In this document: positions 52,110 to 59,920 of the stretch, piece after piece
How the letters are laid out: every line of letters begins with the position of its first letter
Numbering within the stretch: the stretch's first letter is position 1
DNA from: Deinococcus yavapaiensis KR-236
GTDB lineage: Bacteria > Deinococcota > Deinococci > Deinococcales > Deinococcaceae
DNA length: 64,000 nt
Reading direction: 5' to 3'
Assembly (NCBI RefSeq): GCF_003217515.1
Contig: NZ_QJSX01000002.1
Location: 145,242-209,241, forward strand
The notes under the pieces: model-generated
Databases searched by the model: none
What the model was told of the DNA's origin: nothing
Seen by the model: only the letters and a program-made list of their open reading frames with translations
Program-made: the position numbers and the translations under genes

Positions 52110-53360
52110 GTGCATCCCCGGGACGTCCTCTCGAGCGCTTTCGCCGCCGCCGTGAACGCCGCGCGTCCCGAGAGCGTCCTGCCGCGCTTCCTGCCCGAAC
52201 CTCCCGCCGGACGTACGGTCGTCGTCGGCGCGGGCAAGGCCGCCGCCCGCATGGCGCTCGCCGTCGACGCCGCCTGGCCCGCCGATCTGACGGGCGTCGT
52301 GATCACGCCCTATGGCCATGCGGGTGAACGTCTGCCACAGCGAATTCGCGTGTTGGAGGCCGCTCACCCCGTTCCCGACGCCGCCGGGGAAGAGGCGACG
52401 AGAGAAGTCCTCGAAGCCGTTTCCAACCTCACGCCGAACGACCTCGTGCTGTGCCTGCTCTCGGGCGGCGGATCGGCCTTGCTGACCGCGCCGCGAGGCG
52501 TGACCTTGGCGCGCAAAGCCGAACTCACGCGCGCCCTCCTCGCGTGCGGAGCGAGCATTCACGAAATCAACGCCGTCCGCAAGCATCTCTCGCGCGTCAA
52601 GGGTGGCGGCCTCGCGAACGCCGCGAAGCCCGCGCGCGTCGTGTCGTTGATCGTCTCGGACGTCGTCGGCGACGACCTCTCTACGATCGCGTCCGGTCCC
52701 ACCGCGCCCGACCCCACGTCCTTCACGGAAGCGTTCATGGTCTTGATGCGCCACGACGTGGCCGTGCCCGACGTGCGCCGCTTCCTGTCAGACGGCGCGG
52801 CCGGCCGACACGCCGAGACGCCGAAACCGGGTGACGAATTGTTCGGGCGCGTCGAGAACCACCTCGTCGTCACGAACCGCCTCGCCCTCGACGCCGCGAG
52901 CGTGCATCTCACGCGACTCGGCTTCACGTCGAGGATCGTGAGCGACCGCATCGAGGGACCGGCCCGCTCGGCGGCCCGTGCCCACGCCGCGCTCGCGCGT
53001 GACCTCGTTTCGGGGCGGGCGCTCTTGTCGGGAGGGGAGACCACGACGATCGTGCGAGAAGGCGCGGGACGGGGCGGGCGCAACCTCGAATTCCTGCTCG
53101 CCCTCGCCGTCGAACTCGGCGAGGATCACGGCTTGTACGCTCTCGCCGCCGACTCGGACGGAATCGACGGCACGAGCTTCGCGGCGGGCGGCTTCCTCAC
53201 GCCAGATACCTTGCGGCGCGCACGCGACCTCGGCCTCGACGCCCGCGCCTTTCTAGGCGCTTCGGACGCCCACGGCTTCTTCGAGGCGCTCGGCGACCTC
53301 GTCGTGACCGGACCGACCGGCACGAACGTGAACGACATCCGCCTCGTCGTGCGGGCGTGA
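52110..53360 (+). CDS. Glycerate 2-kinase (GckA/TtuD, MOFRL family)
   Basis: 416 residues. DUF4147 N-terminal domain (VVVGAGKAAARMALAVDAAW, AAHPVPDAAGEEATREVLE, LCLLSGGGSALLTAP, AVRKHLSRVKGGGLANAA, LIVSDVVGDDLSTIASGPTA) and a C-terminal MOFRL domain (RALLSGGETTTIV, GRGGRNLEFLLALAVELG, DSDGIDGTSFAAGGF). It phosphorylates D-glycerate to 2-phosphoglycerate, feeding serine or glyoxylate carbon into glycolysis. Monocistronic, followed by a small acidic ORF and a terminator. Confidence 0.93.
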   Translation: MHPRDVLSSAFAAAVNAARPESVLPRFLPEPPAGRTVVVGAGKAAARMALAVDAAWPADLTGVVITPYGHAGERLPQRIRVLEAAHPVPDAAGEEATREVLEAVSNLTPNDLVLCLLSGGGSALLTAPRGVTLARKAELTRALLACGASIHEINAVRKHLSRVKGGGLANAAKPARVVSLIVSDVVGDDLSTIASGPTAPDPTSFTEAFMVLMRHDVAVPDVRRFLSDGAAGRHAETPKPGDELFGRVENHLVVTNRLALDAASVHLTRLGFTSRIVSDRIEGPARSAARAHAALARDLVSGRALLSGGETTTIVREGAGRGGRNLEFLLALAVELGEDHGLYALAADSDGIDGTSFAAGGFLTPDTLRRARDLGLDARAFLGASDAHGFFEALGDLVVTGPTGTNVNDIRLVVRA

Positions 53361-53388
53361 GCTTAACGTCCCGCCGCACATCGACCCC

Positions 53389-53673
53389 ATGCTGATGATC
53401 GTCGCGTCGCACGTGGAAGCGGCGACCCTGGAGCGCTGCCCGTCGTTTTCGGAGTCTTCGGGACCGTTCGAGGTTGGCAACGGGGCGTTCGACGAAGTCC
53501 ACGCCGACGAGCACGTCAGCTTCGAGGACGGGCTTCCCGGCGTGGACGGCGAAGGCTTCGAGCTCGACCTCGAAACCCTGCGCAAAGAGTCCCAGCGCAC
53601 GGTTGGCTCTCCCGAAGAAGGCGTCTTCCAGGAGGACACCGTCTTCGTGCTGCGCCACGAGCCCGGCCGCTGA
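53389..53673 (+). CDS. Small acidic hypothetical protein
   Basis: 94 residues, strongly acidic (VHADEHVSFEDGLPGVDGEG, FELDLETLRKE), no signal peptide and no known family. The codon pattern is like that of neighbours, and the frame ends 4 bp before a strong terminator, which supports a real gene cotranscribed with glycerate kinase. No Shine-Dalgarno or -10 box sits at the right distance of ATG 53389. An antisense frame over the same region is possible but less convincing. Confidence 0.5.
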   Translation: MLMIVASHVEAATLERCPSFSESSGPFEVGNGAFDEVHADEHVSFEDGLPGVDGEGFELDLETLRKESQRTVGSPEEGVFQEDTVFVLRHEPGR

Positions 53674-53677
53674 ACCT

Positions 53678-53725
53678 GAAGCGGCAGTGCGAGTGATCCC
53701 AGGGGATCGCTCGCACTGCCGCTTC
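53678..53725. terminator. Long hairpin terminator between convergent operons
   Basis: A 23-bp stem (53678-53700 with 53703-53725) with a single G-U wobble and a 2-nt loop. It closes both the glycerate kinase side and the E1 beta side. Confidence 0.8.
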
Positions 53726-53731
53726 GGCGCG

Positions 53732-54733
53732 TCAGTAGTCGAGCACGCTCTTGATCGCTCGGGCGACGCGAGCGGGATTGGGGCGGTACGTGTCCTCGAC
53801 GCTCGTGAACGGGGGGTACGGCGCGTCGAAGCCTGTCACGCGCACGACGGGCGCGAGAAGAGAGTCGAGCGCCTCCTCGGCGATCACGGCGGCGATTTCC
53901 GAGTGGAAGCCCGCCGTTCTCGGCGCTTCCGTCACGATCACCGCGCGGCCCGTCTTGCGTACCGACGCCAGCACCGCGTCCTTGTCCATCGGGACGAGGG
54001 TGCGCAAATCGATGACCTCCACCGAGATGTCGTGCTCGCGGGCCGCGTCCGCCGCTTTCGTGCACACCTCCACCATGCCGCCGTAGCAGATCACCGTGAC
54101 GTCGTCTCCCTCGCGTACCGTCCGCGCCTTGCCGAGAGGCGTCGTGAAGTACCCCTCGGGCACCTCCTCTTTCACGGAGCGGTACAGCTTGATCGCTTCG
54201 AAGAAGAACACCGGGTCGGGGTCCTCGATCGCGGCGAGCAGCAAGCCCTTGGCGTCGCTCGGCGTGGAGGGAATGACGACCTTCACGCCCGGCGTGTGAG
54301 CGAGAATCGCTTCGGGTGAGTCGGCGTGTTGCTCGGGCGTGTGAACGCCTCCGCCGTACGGTGCGCGCACGACCATTGGAACCGAGAAGCGTCCGCGCGT
54401 GCGGTGACGGTACCGTCCGACGTGGCTGAGAATCTGGTCGAGCGCCGGATACAAGAAGCCCGCGAACTGAATCTCGGCGACGGGCCGCATTCCGGCGAGG
54501 CCCAACCCGACGCCCATGCCGACGATGCCCGCCTCGGCGAGGGGCGTGTCGAACACCCGCGCGGGGCCGAACTGCGCTTGAAGGCCGTCCGTCGCGCGGA
54601 ACACCCCGCCCATCACGCCGACGTCCTCGCCGAACACGCACACTTTTTCGTCACGGGAGAGCGCCAACTTGAGCGCGTCGTTGATCGCGGCGACCATCGT
54701 CATCGTCTGCGTTTTCTGCGCGGTCAAGGTCAT
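53732..54733 (-). CDS. 2-oxoacid dehydrogenase E1 component, beta subunit
   Basis: 333 residues. A transketolase-like pyrimidine-binding domain (VFGEDVGVMGGVFRATDGL, TPLAEAGIVGMGVGLGLAG, GYFTTPLGKA) and a C-terminal domain (VEVIDLRTLVPMD, EAPRTAGFHSEIAAVI). With the alpha subunit it decarboxylates a 2-oxoacid (pyruvate or branched-chain) and transfers the acyl group to the lipoyl arm of E2. E2 and E3 are not in this window. The start overlaps the alpha-subunit stop by 4 bp. Confidence 0.93.
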   Translation of the reverse strand: MTLTAQKTQTMTMVAAINDALKLALSRDEKVCVFGEDVGVMGGVFRATDGLQAQFGPARVFDTPLAEAGIVGMGVGLGLAGMRPVAEIQFAGFLYPALDQILSHVGRYRHRTRGRFSVPMVVRAPYGGGVHTPEQHADSPEAILAHTPGVKVVIPSTPSDAKGLLLAAIEDPDPVFFFEAIKLYRSVKEEVPEGYFTTPLGKARTVREGDDVTVICYGGMVEVCTKAADAAREHDISVEVIDLRTLVPMDKDAVLASVRKTGRAVIVTEAPRTAGFHSEIAAVIAEEALDSLLAPVVRVTGFDAPYPPFTSVEDTYRPNPARVARAIKSVLDY

Positions 54734-55770
54734 GCTCCGTACTCCTCGAGAAGAAGGGCCCGCTGCTCGCTCAAGGCGGGCGTTGGCGTCGCGAAGACGT
54801 GATCGACGATTTCCGACGGCGTCGGTTCGCCGTAGCTGTCGGCTTCCAGCACCGCCGCCTCGAACTCGTCGGTGATTTCTTGTACGAGCGCCGCTTCGTG
54901 CTCGTCACTCCACGTGCCCCTCGACGTCAGGAAGGCTCGCAGACGCACCACGGGGTCCTTCGTGAGCCACTCTTTGGTGAGGTCCTCGGTTCGGTAGCGT
55001 CCGGGGTCGTCGCTGACCGTGTGCGGCTTGACGCGGTACGTCACCGTCTCGATCAAGGTGGGCCCTTCGCCGCGACGCGCTCGCTCCACCGCTTCGCGCG
55101 TCGCGTGGTAGACCGCGACGATGTCGTTGCCGTCCACGCGCACGCCGGGAATGCCGTATCCGTCGGCGCGCTTGGACAGGTTGACGGCCTTCGTCTGCGC
55201 GCTCGTCGGAACCGAGATGGCCCAGCCGTTGTTCTGCAAAATGAACACGCACGGCGCGCTGAGGGCGCCCGCGAAGTTCAGCGCTTCGTGGAAGTCTCCT
55301 TCCGAACTGCCTCCGTCTCCGATGAACGCCATGGCGACGTTGCTTCTTCCCTGCATTCGCTCGGCGAGCGCGCATCCCACGGCGTGCGGGTACTGCGTGG
55401 CGATCGGAATGTAGAACGGCAGCACCTTCAGACCCTCGGGCATCGCCCAACCGTGCGGACTGGTGCGCCAGTACAACACGACTTGCGCGATCGGCAAGCC
55501 GTACGTGAGGGCCGCGCCCGTGTCGCGGTACGTCGGCAGCAACCAGTCGTCGTGCGTGAGCGCGAACGTCGTGCCCGCCTGGGACGCTTCCATGCCTCCA
55601 TACGGCGGATACACGCCCATGCGCCCTTGACGGTGCAGCACGACCGCGCGTTCGTCGAAGTGCCGAATGCGCCGCATCGCGCGGTACAGGGCCAGCAGCG
55701 TCTCGTCTCCGGGCAGCAGGTCGGGCGAGACGAGCGTCCCGCCTTCGTCGATGATTTGCAGCATGTCCAT
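54730..55770 (-). CDS. 2-oxoacid dehydrogenase E1 component, alpha subunit
   Basis: 346 residues. The thiamine diphosphate motif runs from GDGGSSEGDFHEALNFA to the NN of ILQNNGWAISVP. The start of the family fold is ALYRAMRRIRHFDERAV, and the phosphorylation-loop region is TYRVKPHTVSDDPGRYR. The HxxxS-type loop and length fit BkdA1/PdhA of the branched-chain or pyruvate complex; I cannot decide between them. Shine-Dalgarno GAGGT is 8 nt before ATG 55770. Second gene of the aldehyde dehydrogenase-E1 alpha-E1 beta operon. Confidence 0.93.
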   Translation of the reverse strand: MDMLQIIDEGGTLVSPDLLPGDETLLALYRAMRRIRHFDERAVVLHRQGRMGVYPPYGGMEASQAGTTFALTHDDWLLPTYRDTGAALTYGLPIAQVVLYWRTSPHGWAMPEGLKVLPFYIPIATQYPHAVGCALAERMQGRSNVAMAFIGDGGSSEGDFHEALNFAGALSAPCVFILQNNGWAISVPTSAQTKAVNLSKRADGYGIPGVRVDGNDIVAVYHATREAVERARRGEGPTLIETVTYRVKPHTVSDDPGRYRTEDLTKEWLTKDPVVRLRAFLTSRGTWSDEHEAALVQEITDEFEAAVLEADSYGEPTPSEIVDHVFATPTPALSEQRALLLEEYGA

Positions 55771-55789
55771 TGCTTGACCTCAATCCACC

Positions 55790-57238
55790 TTACTTCGTAT
55801 TGATCCAGACGCTCTTCGTCTCGGTGTACAGCGACAGGGCTTCCTCGCCCATTTCGCGGCCCCACCCCGACTGCTTGTAGCCGCCGAAGGGTGAAGCGGC
55901 GTCGAAGGCGTTGTAGGTGTTGACCCAGATCGTGCCCGTGCGAATTCCGGCGGCGACTCTGTGGGCGCGGCCGAGGTTCTCGGTGTACACGCCCCCAGCG
56001 AGGCCGTAATCGGAGTCGTTGGCGATCTCGATGGCTTCCTCTTCCGAGTCGAACGGCATCAAGACGGCGACGGGTCCGAAGATTTCCTCGCGCACGACGA
56101 CGTTGTCTCGATCCGACGTGGCGAGAATGCCGGGCTTGAAGAAGAAGCCGGGACCGTCCACGACCTCGGCGCCCGCGAGAAGTCGCGCGCCCTGCTCGCG
56201 TCCCTGCGCGACGAAGCTGGCCACGCGATCTCGTTGCTGAGCGCTGACGAGCGGACCCATCGTCGTTGCCTCTTCACGGCCGTCGCCGAGCTTGACGTTG
56301 TCGACTTCCCGCGCGAGCAGTTCGGCGAACTGATCGTGAATGCTTCGTTCGACGAGGACGCGGCTTCCGGCGATGCAAATTTGCCCTTGGTTGTAGAAGA
56401 CGCCCATCATCACGCCGCGTAGCGCCCGCTTGAGGTTCGCGTCCGCGAAGATCAGGTTGGCGCTCTTTCCACCGAGTTCCAGCGAGACGCGCTTGAGGTT
56501 GCCCGCGCTCGCCGCGACAATCTTCTTGCCGACCGCCGTGGAACCCGTAAAGCTCACCTTGTCGACGCCTCGGTGCTCCACAAGGGCCGCGCCGACGCGT
56601 CCGTCGCCCGTGACGACGTTCAAGGCGCCCGCCGGAAGGCCCGCTTCGCGCGCGAGCTCGGCGAGGCGCAAGGCGGTGAGCGGCGTGTGCTCGGCGGGCT
56701 TGAGGATGACCGCGTTGCCCATCGCGAGGGCGGGCGCGAGCTTCCAAACGGCGATTAACAGCGGGAAATTCCACGGTACGATCGCCGCGACGACTCCGAT
56801 CGGCTCGCGCAACGTGTAATTCAGCATGCCCGGAATCGAGACAGGATTCGTCGAGCCGCCGAACTTCGTCGTCCACCCCGCGTAGTATCGGAAGTGCTCG
56901 GCGGCGAGTGGCACGTCGCCGCCCTTCGCTTCGCGCAAGGGTTTGCCGTTGTCGAGCGTTTCGAGCAGGCTCAACTCGTCGCGGTGACGCGAGATGAGGT
57001 CGGCGAGCTTGTTCAGTACGCGGGCGCGGCTGGCGGGCGTCTGGTTCGCCCACGTCTTGTGACCGACTCTCGCAGCCTGAACCGCTTGATCGATCAAGGC
57101 CGCGTCGCTTTGCACGACGCGCGCCAAGACGTGGCCCGTGGCGGGGTTGAGCGTCGCGAACGTCTCGCCGCCCGTCACCCAGTCGCCGCCGATGAACACG
57201 CCATGTTCGCGTTCCAGGAAAGCGGAAAGGTGTTCCAC
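55790..57238 (-). CDS. Aldehyde dehydrogenase, NAD-dependent
   Basis: 482 residues. Catalytic Cys288 (NQGQICIAGSR), general base Glu254 (SLELGGKSAN), oxyanion Asn157 (VPWNFP), NAD-binding GSTAVGKKI and conserved EEIFGPV. It oxidises an aldehyde to the acid. The context (2-oxoacid dehydrogenase, TetR, paa) suggests a catabolic aldehyde such as phenylacetaldehyde or a branched-chain aldehyde, but this is inference. GTG 57238 lies 6 nt after TAGACT, and an operator-like palindrome sits just above that. First gene of the operon. Confidence 0.93.
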   Translation of the reverse strand: MEHLSAFLEREHGVFIGGDWVTGGETFATLNPATGHVLARVVQSDAALIDQAVQAARVGHKTWANQTPASRARVLNKLADLISRHRDELSLLETLDNGKPLREAKGGDVPLAAEHFRYYAGWTTKFGGSTNPVSIPGMLNYTLREPIGVVAAIVPWNFPLLIAVWKLAPALAMGNAVILKPAEHTPLTALRLAELAREAGLPAGALNVVTGDGRVGAALVEHRGVDKVSFTGSTAVGKKIVAASAGNLKRVSLELGGKSANLIFADANLKRALRGVMMGVFYNQGQICIAGSRVLVERSIHDQFAELLAREVDNVKLGDGREEATTMGPLVSAQQRDRVASFVAQGREQGARLLAGAEVVDGPGFFFKPGILATSDRDNVVVREEIFGPVAVLMPFDSEEEAIEIANDSDYGLAGGVYTENLGRAHRVAAGIRTGTIWVNTYNAFDAASPFGGYKQSGWGREMGEEALSLYTETKSVWINTK

Positions 57239-57244
57239 GCGCGA

Positions 57245-57264
57245 AGTCTAACACGAACGTTCGT
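57245..57264 (-). promoter_or_regulatory. -10 element and palindromic operator of the aldehyde dehydrogenase operon
   Basis: TAGACT (57245-57250, minus strand) is followed upstream by the perfect palindrome ACGAACGTTCGT (57253-57264) in the promoter spacer. The core CGAAC-GTTC-GTT resembles the CNAAC-N4-GTTNG pattern of the glpX and paaA operators. Confidence 0.55.
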
Positions 57265-57311
57265 TTTCCCCGTTGCTCGGCGCTGGCCTCTGCCCGTTCC
57301 ACTCCTTCTGC

Positions 57312-57317
57312 TAGGCT
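57312..57317 (+). promoter_or_regulatory. -10 element of the secreted-protein gene at 57324
   Basis: TAGGCT followed by 6 nt and ATG 57324; chooses this ATG over one at 57318. Confidence 0.55.
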
Positions 57318-57323
57318 GTGCTC

Positions 57324-57815
57324 ATGATTCGACGCGCCGTGATGGTGACCCTGCTCGCCGCCCTCGTGACGCCCGGGGCGCTCGCCGATCATCAAAACGA
57401 GACGCTCAAGGGATTGCGAACCGCCGACCTCTGCGCGCCCGAGGTCTACGCGTACCTCGACGAAGACCGCGACGACGACTTCGAGGTGCTGCTCGTGAAC
57501 GCGCTCAACCGCTACTCGCAAGCGCAAACCTTCACGTGGGGCGACGACAAGACCTGCACCGTCGAAACGTCGCTCGTGCTGAGCGCCTACGAGGAGGGCC
57601 GCGGCTCGTTCGTGTACATGCTGACGCTTTCGCTCGATCTCAAGGACGACACGACCGTGCTCGTCGGCGGCCGGCGCGTCAAGCTCGTCGCACCGACCAT
57701 CTGGCAAAGCTCGTACTACGGTCGGTACGCGAGCAACTTCGAGGATCTCGCCTCGCGCGACTTGCGCGACTTGTTCTCGTCGTTCACGGGCGCGTGGCGC
57801 GGTACGCATCCCTGA
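57324..57815 (+). CDS. Secreted hypothetical protein
   Basis: 163 residues with a signal peptide (MIRRAVMVTLLAALVTPGAL, cleavage after ALA). The mature part contains two cysteines (ADLCAPEVY; DKTCTVETS) likely to pair, and a beta-rich stretch (VYMLTLSLDLKDDTTVLVGG). I recognise no family. Divergent from the aldehyde dehydrogenase operon; a shared operator could affect both. Confidence 0.7.
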   Translation: MIRRAVMVTLLAALVTPGALADHQNETLKGLRTADLCAPEVYAYLDEDRDDDFEVLLVNALNRYSQAQTFTWGDDKTCTVETSLVLSAYEEGRGSFVYMLTLSLDLKDDTTVLVGGRRVKLVAPTIWQSSYYGRYASNFEDLASRDLRDLFSSFTGAWRGTHP

Positions 57816-57847
57816 ATCGGCGTTCGACGCGAGAATCCGCCGTGCGC

Positions 57848-57853
57848 TACGCT
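57848..57853 (+). promoter_or_regulatory. -10 element before the tetR leader ORF
   Basis: TACGCT followed by 6 nt and ATG 57860. The start codon at the leaderless position is that of a 15-codon ORF, not of tetR. Confidence 0.5.
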
Positions 57854-57859
57854 GAATCG

Positions 57860-57907
57860 ATGCGAGCCCGCCTTGTCGCCTTCGACCGTTCGCGGCGTCC
57901 GGCATGA
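57860..57907 (+). CDS. Putative 15-residue leader peptide upstream of tetR
   Basis: Encodes MRARLVAFDRSRRPA and stops 14 nt before the tetR ATG. It is placed exactly where a leaderless start is expected, whereas tetR itself has neither a -10 box at that distance nor a Shine-Dalgarno. Translation of tetR could therefore depend on it. Five Arg and no other notable residue. Real or fortuitous cannot be told from one genome. Confidence 0.4.
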   Translation: MRARLVAFDRSRRPA

Positions 57908-57921
57908 CGACCTGACCCCTC

Positions 57922-58506
57922 ATGTCGAGTCCGTTCGATCGCAAAGAGCAAATCTTTCGTGTGAGCGCCCGCCTCTTTTCCGAGGCGGGTTACCGCGCGA
58001 CGAGCATGCGTGACATCGCCGCCGCGCTCGACATCAAAGCGGGCAGCTTGTACTCACATATTTCCGGGAAGGAAGACATCCTTTGGGAAATCGTGAGCCG
58101 CGCGGCCGACGAATTCGACGCGGCGCTCGCGCCCGTGCGGACCTCGACGCTGCCCGCGCCCCGCAAGCTGCGCTCGGCCTTGCTCGCTTACACGGAGGTC
58201 GTGGCGCGCAACCTCGAGTTCGCGTCGGTGCTCTTCACCGAGTGGCGGCACTTGCCGCACGAGCGGCGCGTCGAGGTGACGCGCCGCCGCGACGCGGTGG
58301 AACGCGTCTTTCGCGACATCGTCGCCGAGGGTGTCGAAAGCGGCGCGTTCGACCGCCGCGTGAACGCGAAGCTCACGACGATCCTCGCGCTTTCAGGCGC
58401 GAACTGGCTGCCGAACTGGTACCACGAGGGCGGATCGCTCTCGGCGAGCGACGTCGCAGAGACGTTCGCCGCGTTGCTGCTGCAAGGTGTGGAGCCGCGT
58501 TCCTGA
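57922..58506 (+). CDS. TetR family regulator, PaaR/FadR-like
   Basis: 194 residues. TetR helix-turn-helix at the N-terminus (KEQIFRVSARLFSEAGYRAT, SMRDIAAALDIKAGSLYSHI), then an all-helical ligand domain (about 70-190) of the type that binds acyl-CoAs. The HTH resembles regulators of phenylacetate or fatty-acid genes in Thermus/Deinococcus. It lies between the aldehyde dehydrogenase-E1 operon and paaABCD, both with related palindromes, so phenylacetyl-CoA or another acyl-CoA is a reasonable ligand guess. Convergent with gdx. Confidence 0.85.
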   Translation: MSSPFDRKEQIFRVSARLFSEAGYRATSMRDIAAALDIKAGSLYSHISGKEDILWEIVSRAADEFDAALAPVRTSTLPAPRKLRSALLAYTEVVARNLEFASVLFTEWRHLPHERRVEVTRRRDAVERVFRDIVAEGVESGAFDRRVNAKLTTILALSGANWLPNWYHEGGSLSASDVAETFAALLLQGVEPRS

Positions 58507-58512
58507 GCGCGC

Positions 58513-58833
58513 TCAAGAGCCGCTCGTCACCTTGAGGCCCACGATCGCCACGATCATCAAGACGACGAAGAACAGGCGGGCGACGTTCACGGGCTCGCCG
58601 AACAGTACGACGCCGAGAATCGCCGCGCCGACCGCTCCGATTCCGACCCACACGCCGTACGCCGTGCCGATCGGCAACGTCTTCGCTGCGAGGCCCAGCA
58701 AGCTCATGCTCGCCACCATGCTGATCAGCGTCAGAATCGTCGGGACGAGCTTCGTGAATCCGTTCGTGTACTTCAATCCGATTGCCCACCCGACTTCGAG
58801 CAGGCCCGCCAGCACCAGCAGCGACCAAGCCAT
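58513..58833 (-). CDS. gdx: Guanidinium exporter Gdx (SugE, SMR family)
   Basis: 106 residues with four membrane helices. The N-terminus MAWSLLVLAGLLEVGWAIGL has the essential Glu of SMR transporters, and KYTNGFTKL is the Gdx/SugE signature that separates it from EmrE-like drug pumps. It works as an antiparallel dimer exchanging guanidinium for protons. A guanidine-III riboswitch immediately upstream confirms the substrate. Shine-Dalgarno AAAGGGGG is 5 nt before ATG 58833. Confidence 0.96.
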   Translation of the reverse strand: MAWSLLVLAGLLEVGWAIGLKYTNGFTKLVPTILTLISMVASMSLLGLAAKTLPIGTAYGVWVGIGAVGAAILGVVLFGEPVNVARLFFVVLMIVAIVGLKVTSGS

Positions 58834-58847
58834 GACGGCCCCCTTTC

Positions 58848-58891
58848 GCGCGTCGTCTTGTCGAACCGGGTACGGCGCGCATCTCGTCCGG
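58848..58891 (-). ncRNA. Guanidine-III (ykkC-III) riboswitch
   Basis: On the minus strand it starts CCGGACGAG, continues TGCGCGCCGTACCCGG and ends GACAAGACGACGCGC, which matches the conserved core of guanidine-III RNAs (CCGGACGAG, CGUACCCGG, GACAAGACG). The two CCGG segments can pair, and the central GCGC can pair with the 3' GCGC, giving the H-type pseudoknot of this class. It ends 1-2 nt before the AAAGGGGG ribosome site of gdx, so control is probably at translation: guanidine binding should free the site. Confidence 0.9.
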
Positions 58892-58951
58892 GGAGCCCAA
58901 GGGCCATCCGAGAATCAAGGTAGCAAGAGCGTGTAAGCAGGAATTGAGGAT

Positions 58952-59692
58952 TCACCCCAGGCGGCTGAGCACGAACGCCGCGAGGAAGCCGAGGGTCGTG
59001 ACGAGGCCGACGCTCGGCCCGCCTTGCTCGTGTGCCTCGGGGAGCATGGTGGACGCGAGCATCGTGATGATGGCGCCGGCGGCGAAGCACTGGATGAACG
59101 CGAGGGTCGTGGGCGCCGCGTCGCCGAGCAGCACGTAGCCCAACCACGACGAGAGGCCCGACACGAGCAGCACGGCCGTCCACGTTACCAGGATGCGCCG
59201 CGTGGAGTAGCCGGCCTTCTTCATGCCGACGGCGCTCGACAAGCTTTCGGGAACGTTGCTGAGAAACACGGCGACCACCATCGCCAAGCTCACGCCGCTT
59301 CCGCCGAGCAGAGAAGCGCCGATCGCGACCGACTCCGGAATTCCGTCCATGAGGCTGCCGACGAGAATCGAGAGGCCGCTGCCGCCCTCCTCGTTCTTCA
59401 TGTGGTCGCCCGACCGCTTGCGGTGCCGGGCGCCCCGGCGTGAAACGATTCGGTCGACGAACCAGTACGCCACCGCTCCGACGACGAGGCCGAGGAGCGC
59501 GACGTTCAAGCCGCCTTTCTTGGCCGCCTCGTCCACGAGCTCGAAGGCGACGCTGGAAATCAGGACGCCCGCGCCGAGCGCCATCACGTAGCCGATGACA
59601 CGCCGCTTCGTCGGCACGTACAGCCCGATCAGCGCTCCGATCAGCAAGGCCAGTCCGCCGAGCGCTCCCCAGACGAACGCCATGAGTGCCAT
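58952..59692 (-). CDS. ZIP family metal transporter
   Basis: 246 residues with about eight membrane helices. The metal-path helices carry SLMDGIPESVAIGASLLG and VFLSNVPESLSSAVGMKK instead of the more common HNxPEG and H/E-xxHE, a variant seen in several bacterial ZIP-like proteins. A His/Arg-rich loop (RGARHRKRSGDH) follows helix three. It likely imports a divalent metal such as zinc, iron or manganese. ATG 59692 is preferred; ATG 59683 is in frame. No clear Shine-Dalgarno. Confidence 0.82.
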   Translation of the reverse strand: MALMAFVWGALGGLALLIGALIGLYVPTKRRVIGYVMALGAGVLISSVAFELVDEAAKKGGLNVALLGLVVGAVAYWFVDRIVSRRGARHRKRSGDHMKNEEGGSGLSILVGSLMDGIPESVAIGASLLGGSGVSLAMVVAVFLSNVPESLSSAVGMKKAGYSTRRILVTWTAVLLVSGLSSWLGYVLLGDAAPTTLAFIQCFAAGAIITMLASTMLPEAHEQGGPSVGLVTTLGFLAAFVLSRLG

Positions 59693-59830
59693 GAGGTCAA
59701 GGTCGCACGCGCGGCGCGCGGTCGGACGAGAGCCGCCTTGAGCGTTCCGTGGGTGACGAGGGCGGACGAAAGGCACTGTGCAAAGCAGGAGGCGTGAGCA
59801 AGGCCGCAGCGAAGATTGTAGACAGGCTCG

Positions 59831-59859
59831 TTGACAGCCACTGCGGCGCTTCGTAGACT
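59831..59859 (+). promoter_or_regulatory. Strong promoter of the paa operon
   Basis: TTGACA (59831-59836), a 17-bp spacer and TAGACT (59854-59859). The start point is expected near 59866, inside the operator. Confidence 0.8.
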
Positions 59860-59862
59860 GAA

Positions 59863-59878
59863 CCTAACTAATGTTAGG
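59863..59878. promoter_or_regulatory. Palindromic operator of the paa operon
   Basis: CCTAAC-TAAT-GTTAGG overlaps the transcription start. The same arms occur upstream of glpX (10618-10635). The core fits CNAAC-N4-GTTNG, the form I recall for PaaR of Thermus. Confidence 0.7.
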
Positions 59879-59920
59879 CAGCCTCGGTTGCCCTCGCCTG
59901 CTCTTCTCGTGGAGGACCGC

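Noticed and set aside
53197..53658. 153-residue minus-strand frame opposite the acidic small ORF
   Set aside because: It extends far into glycerate kinase and has no start signal; the plus-strand frame ends neatly before the terminator.
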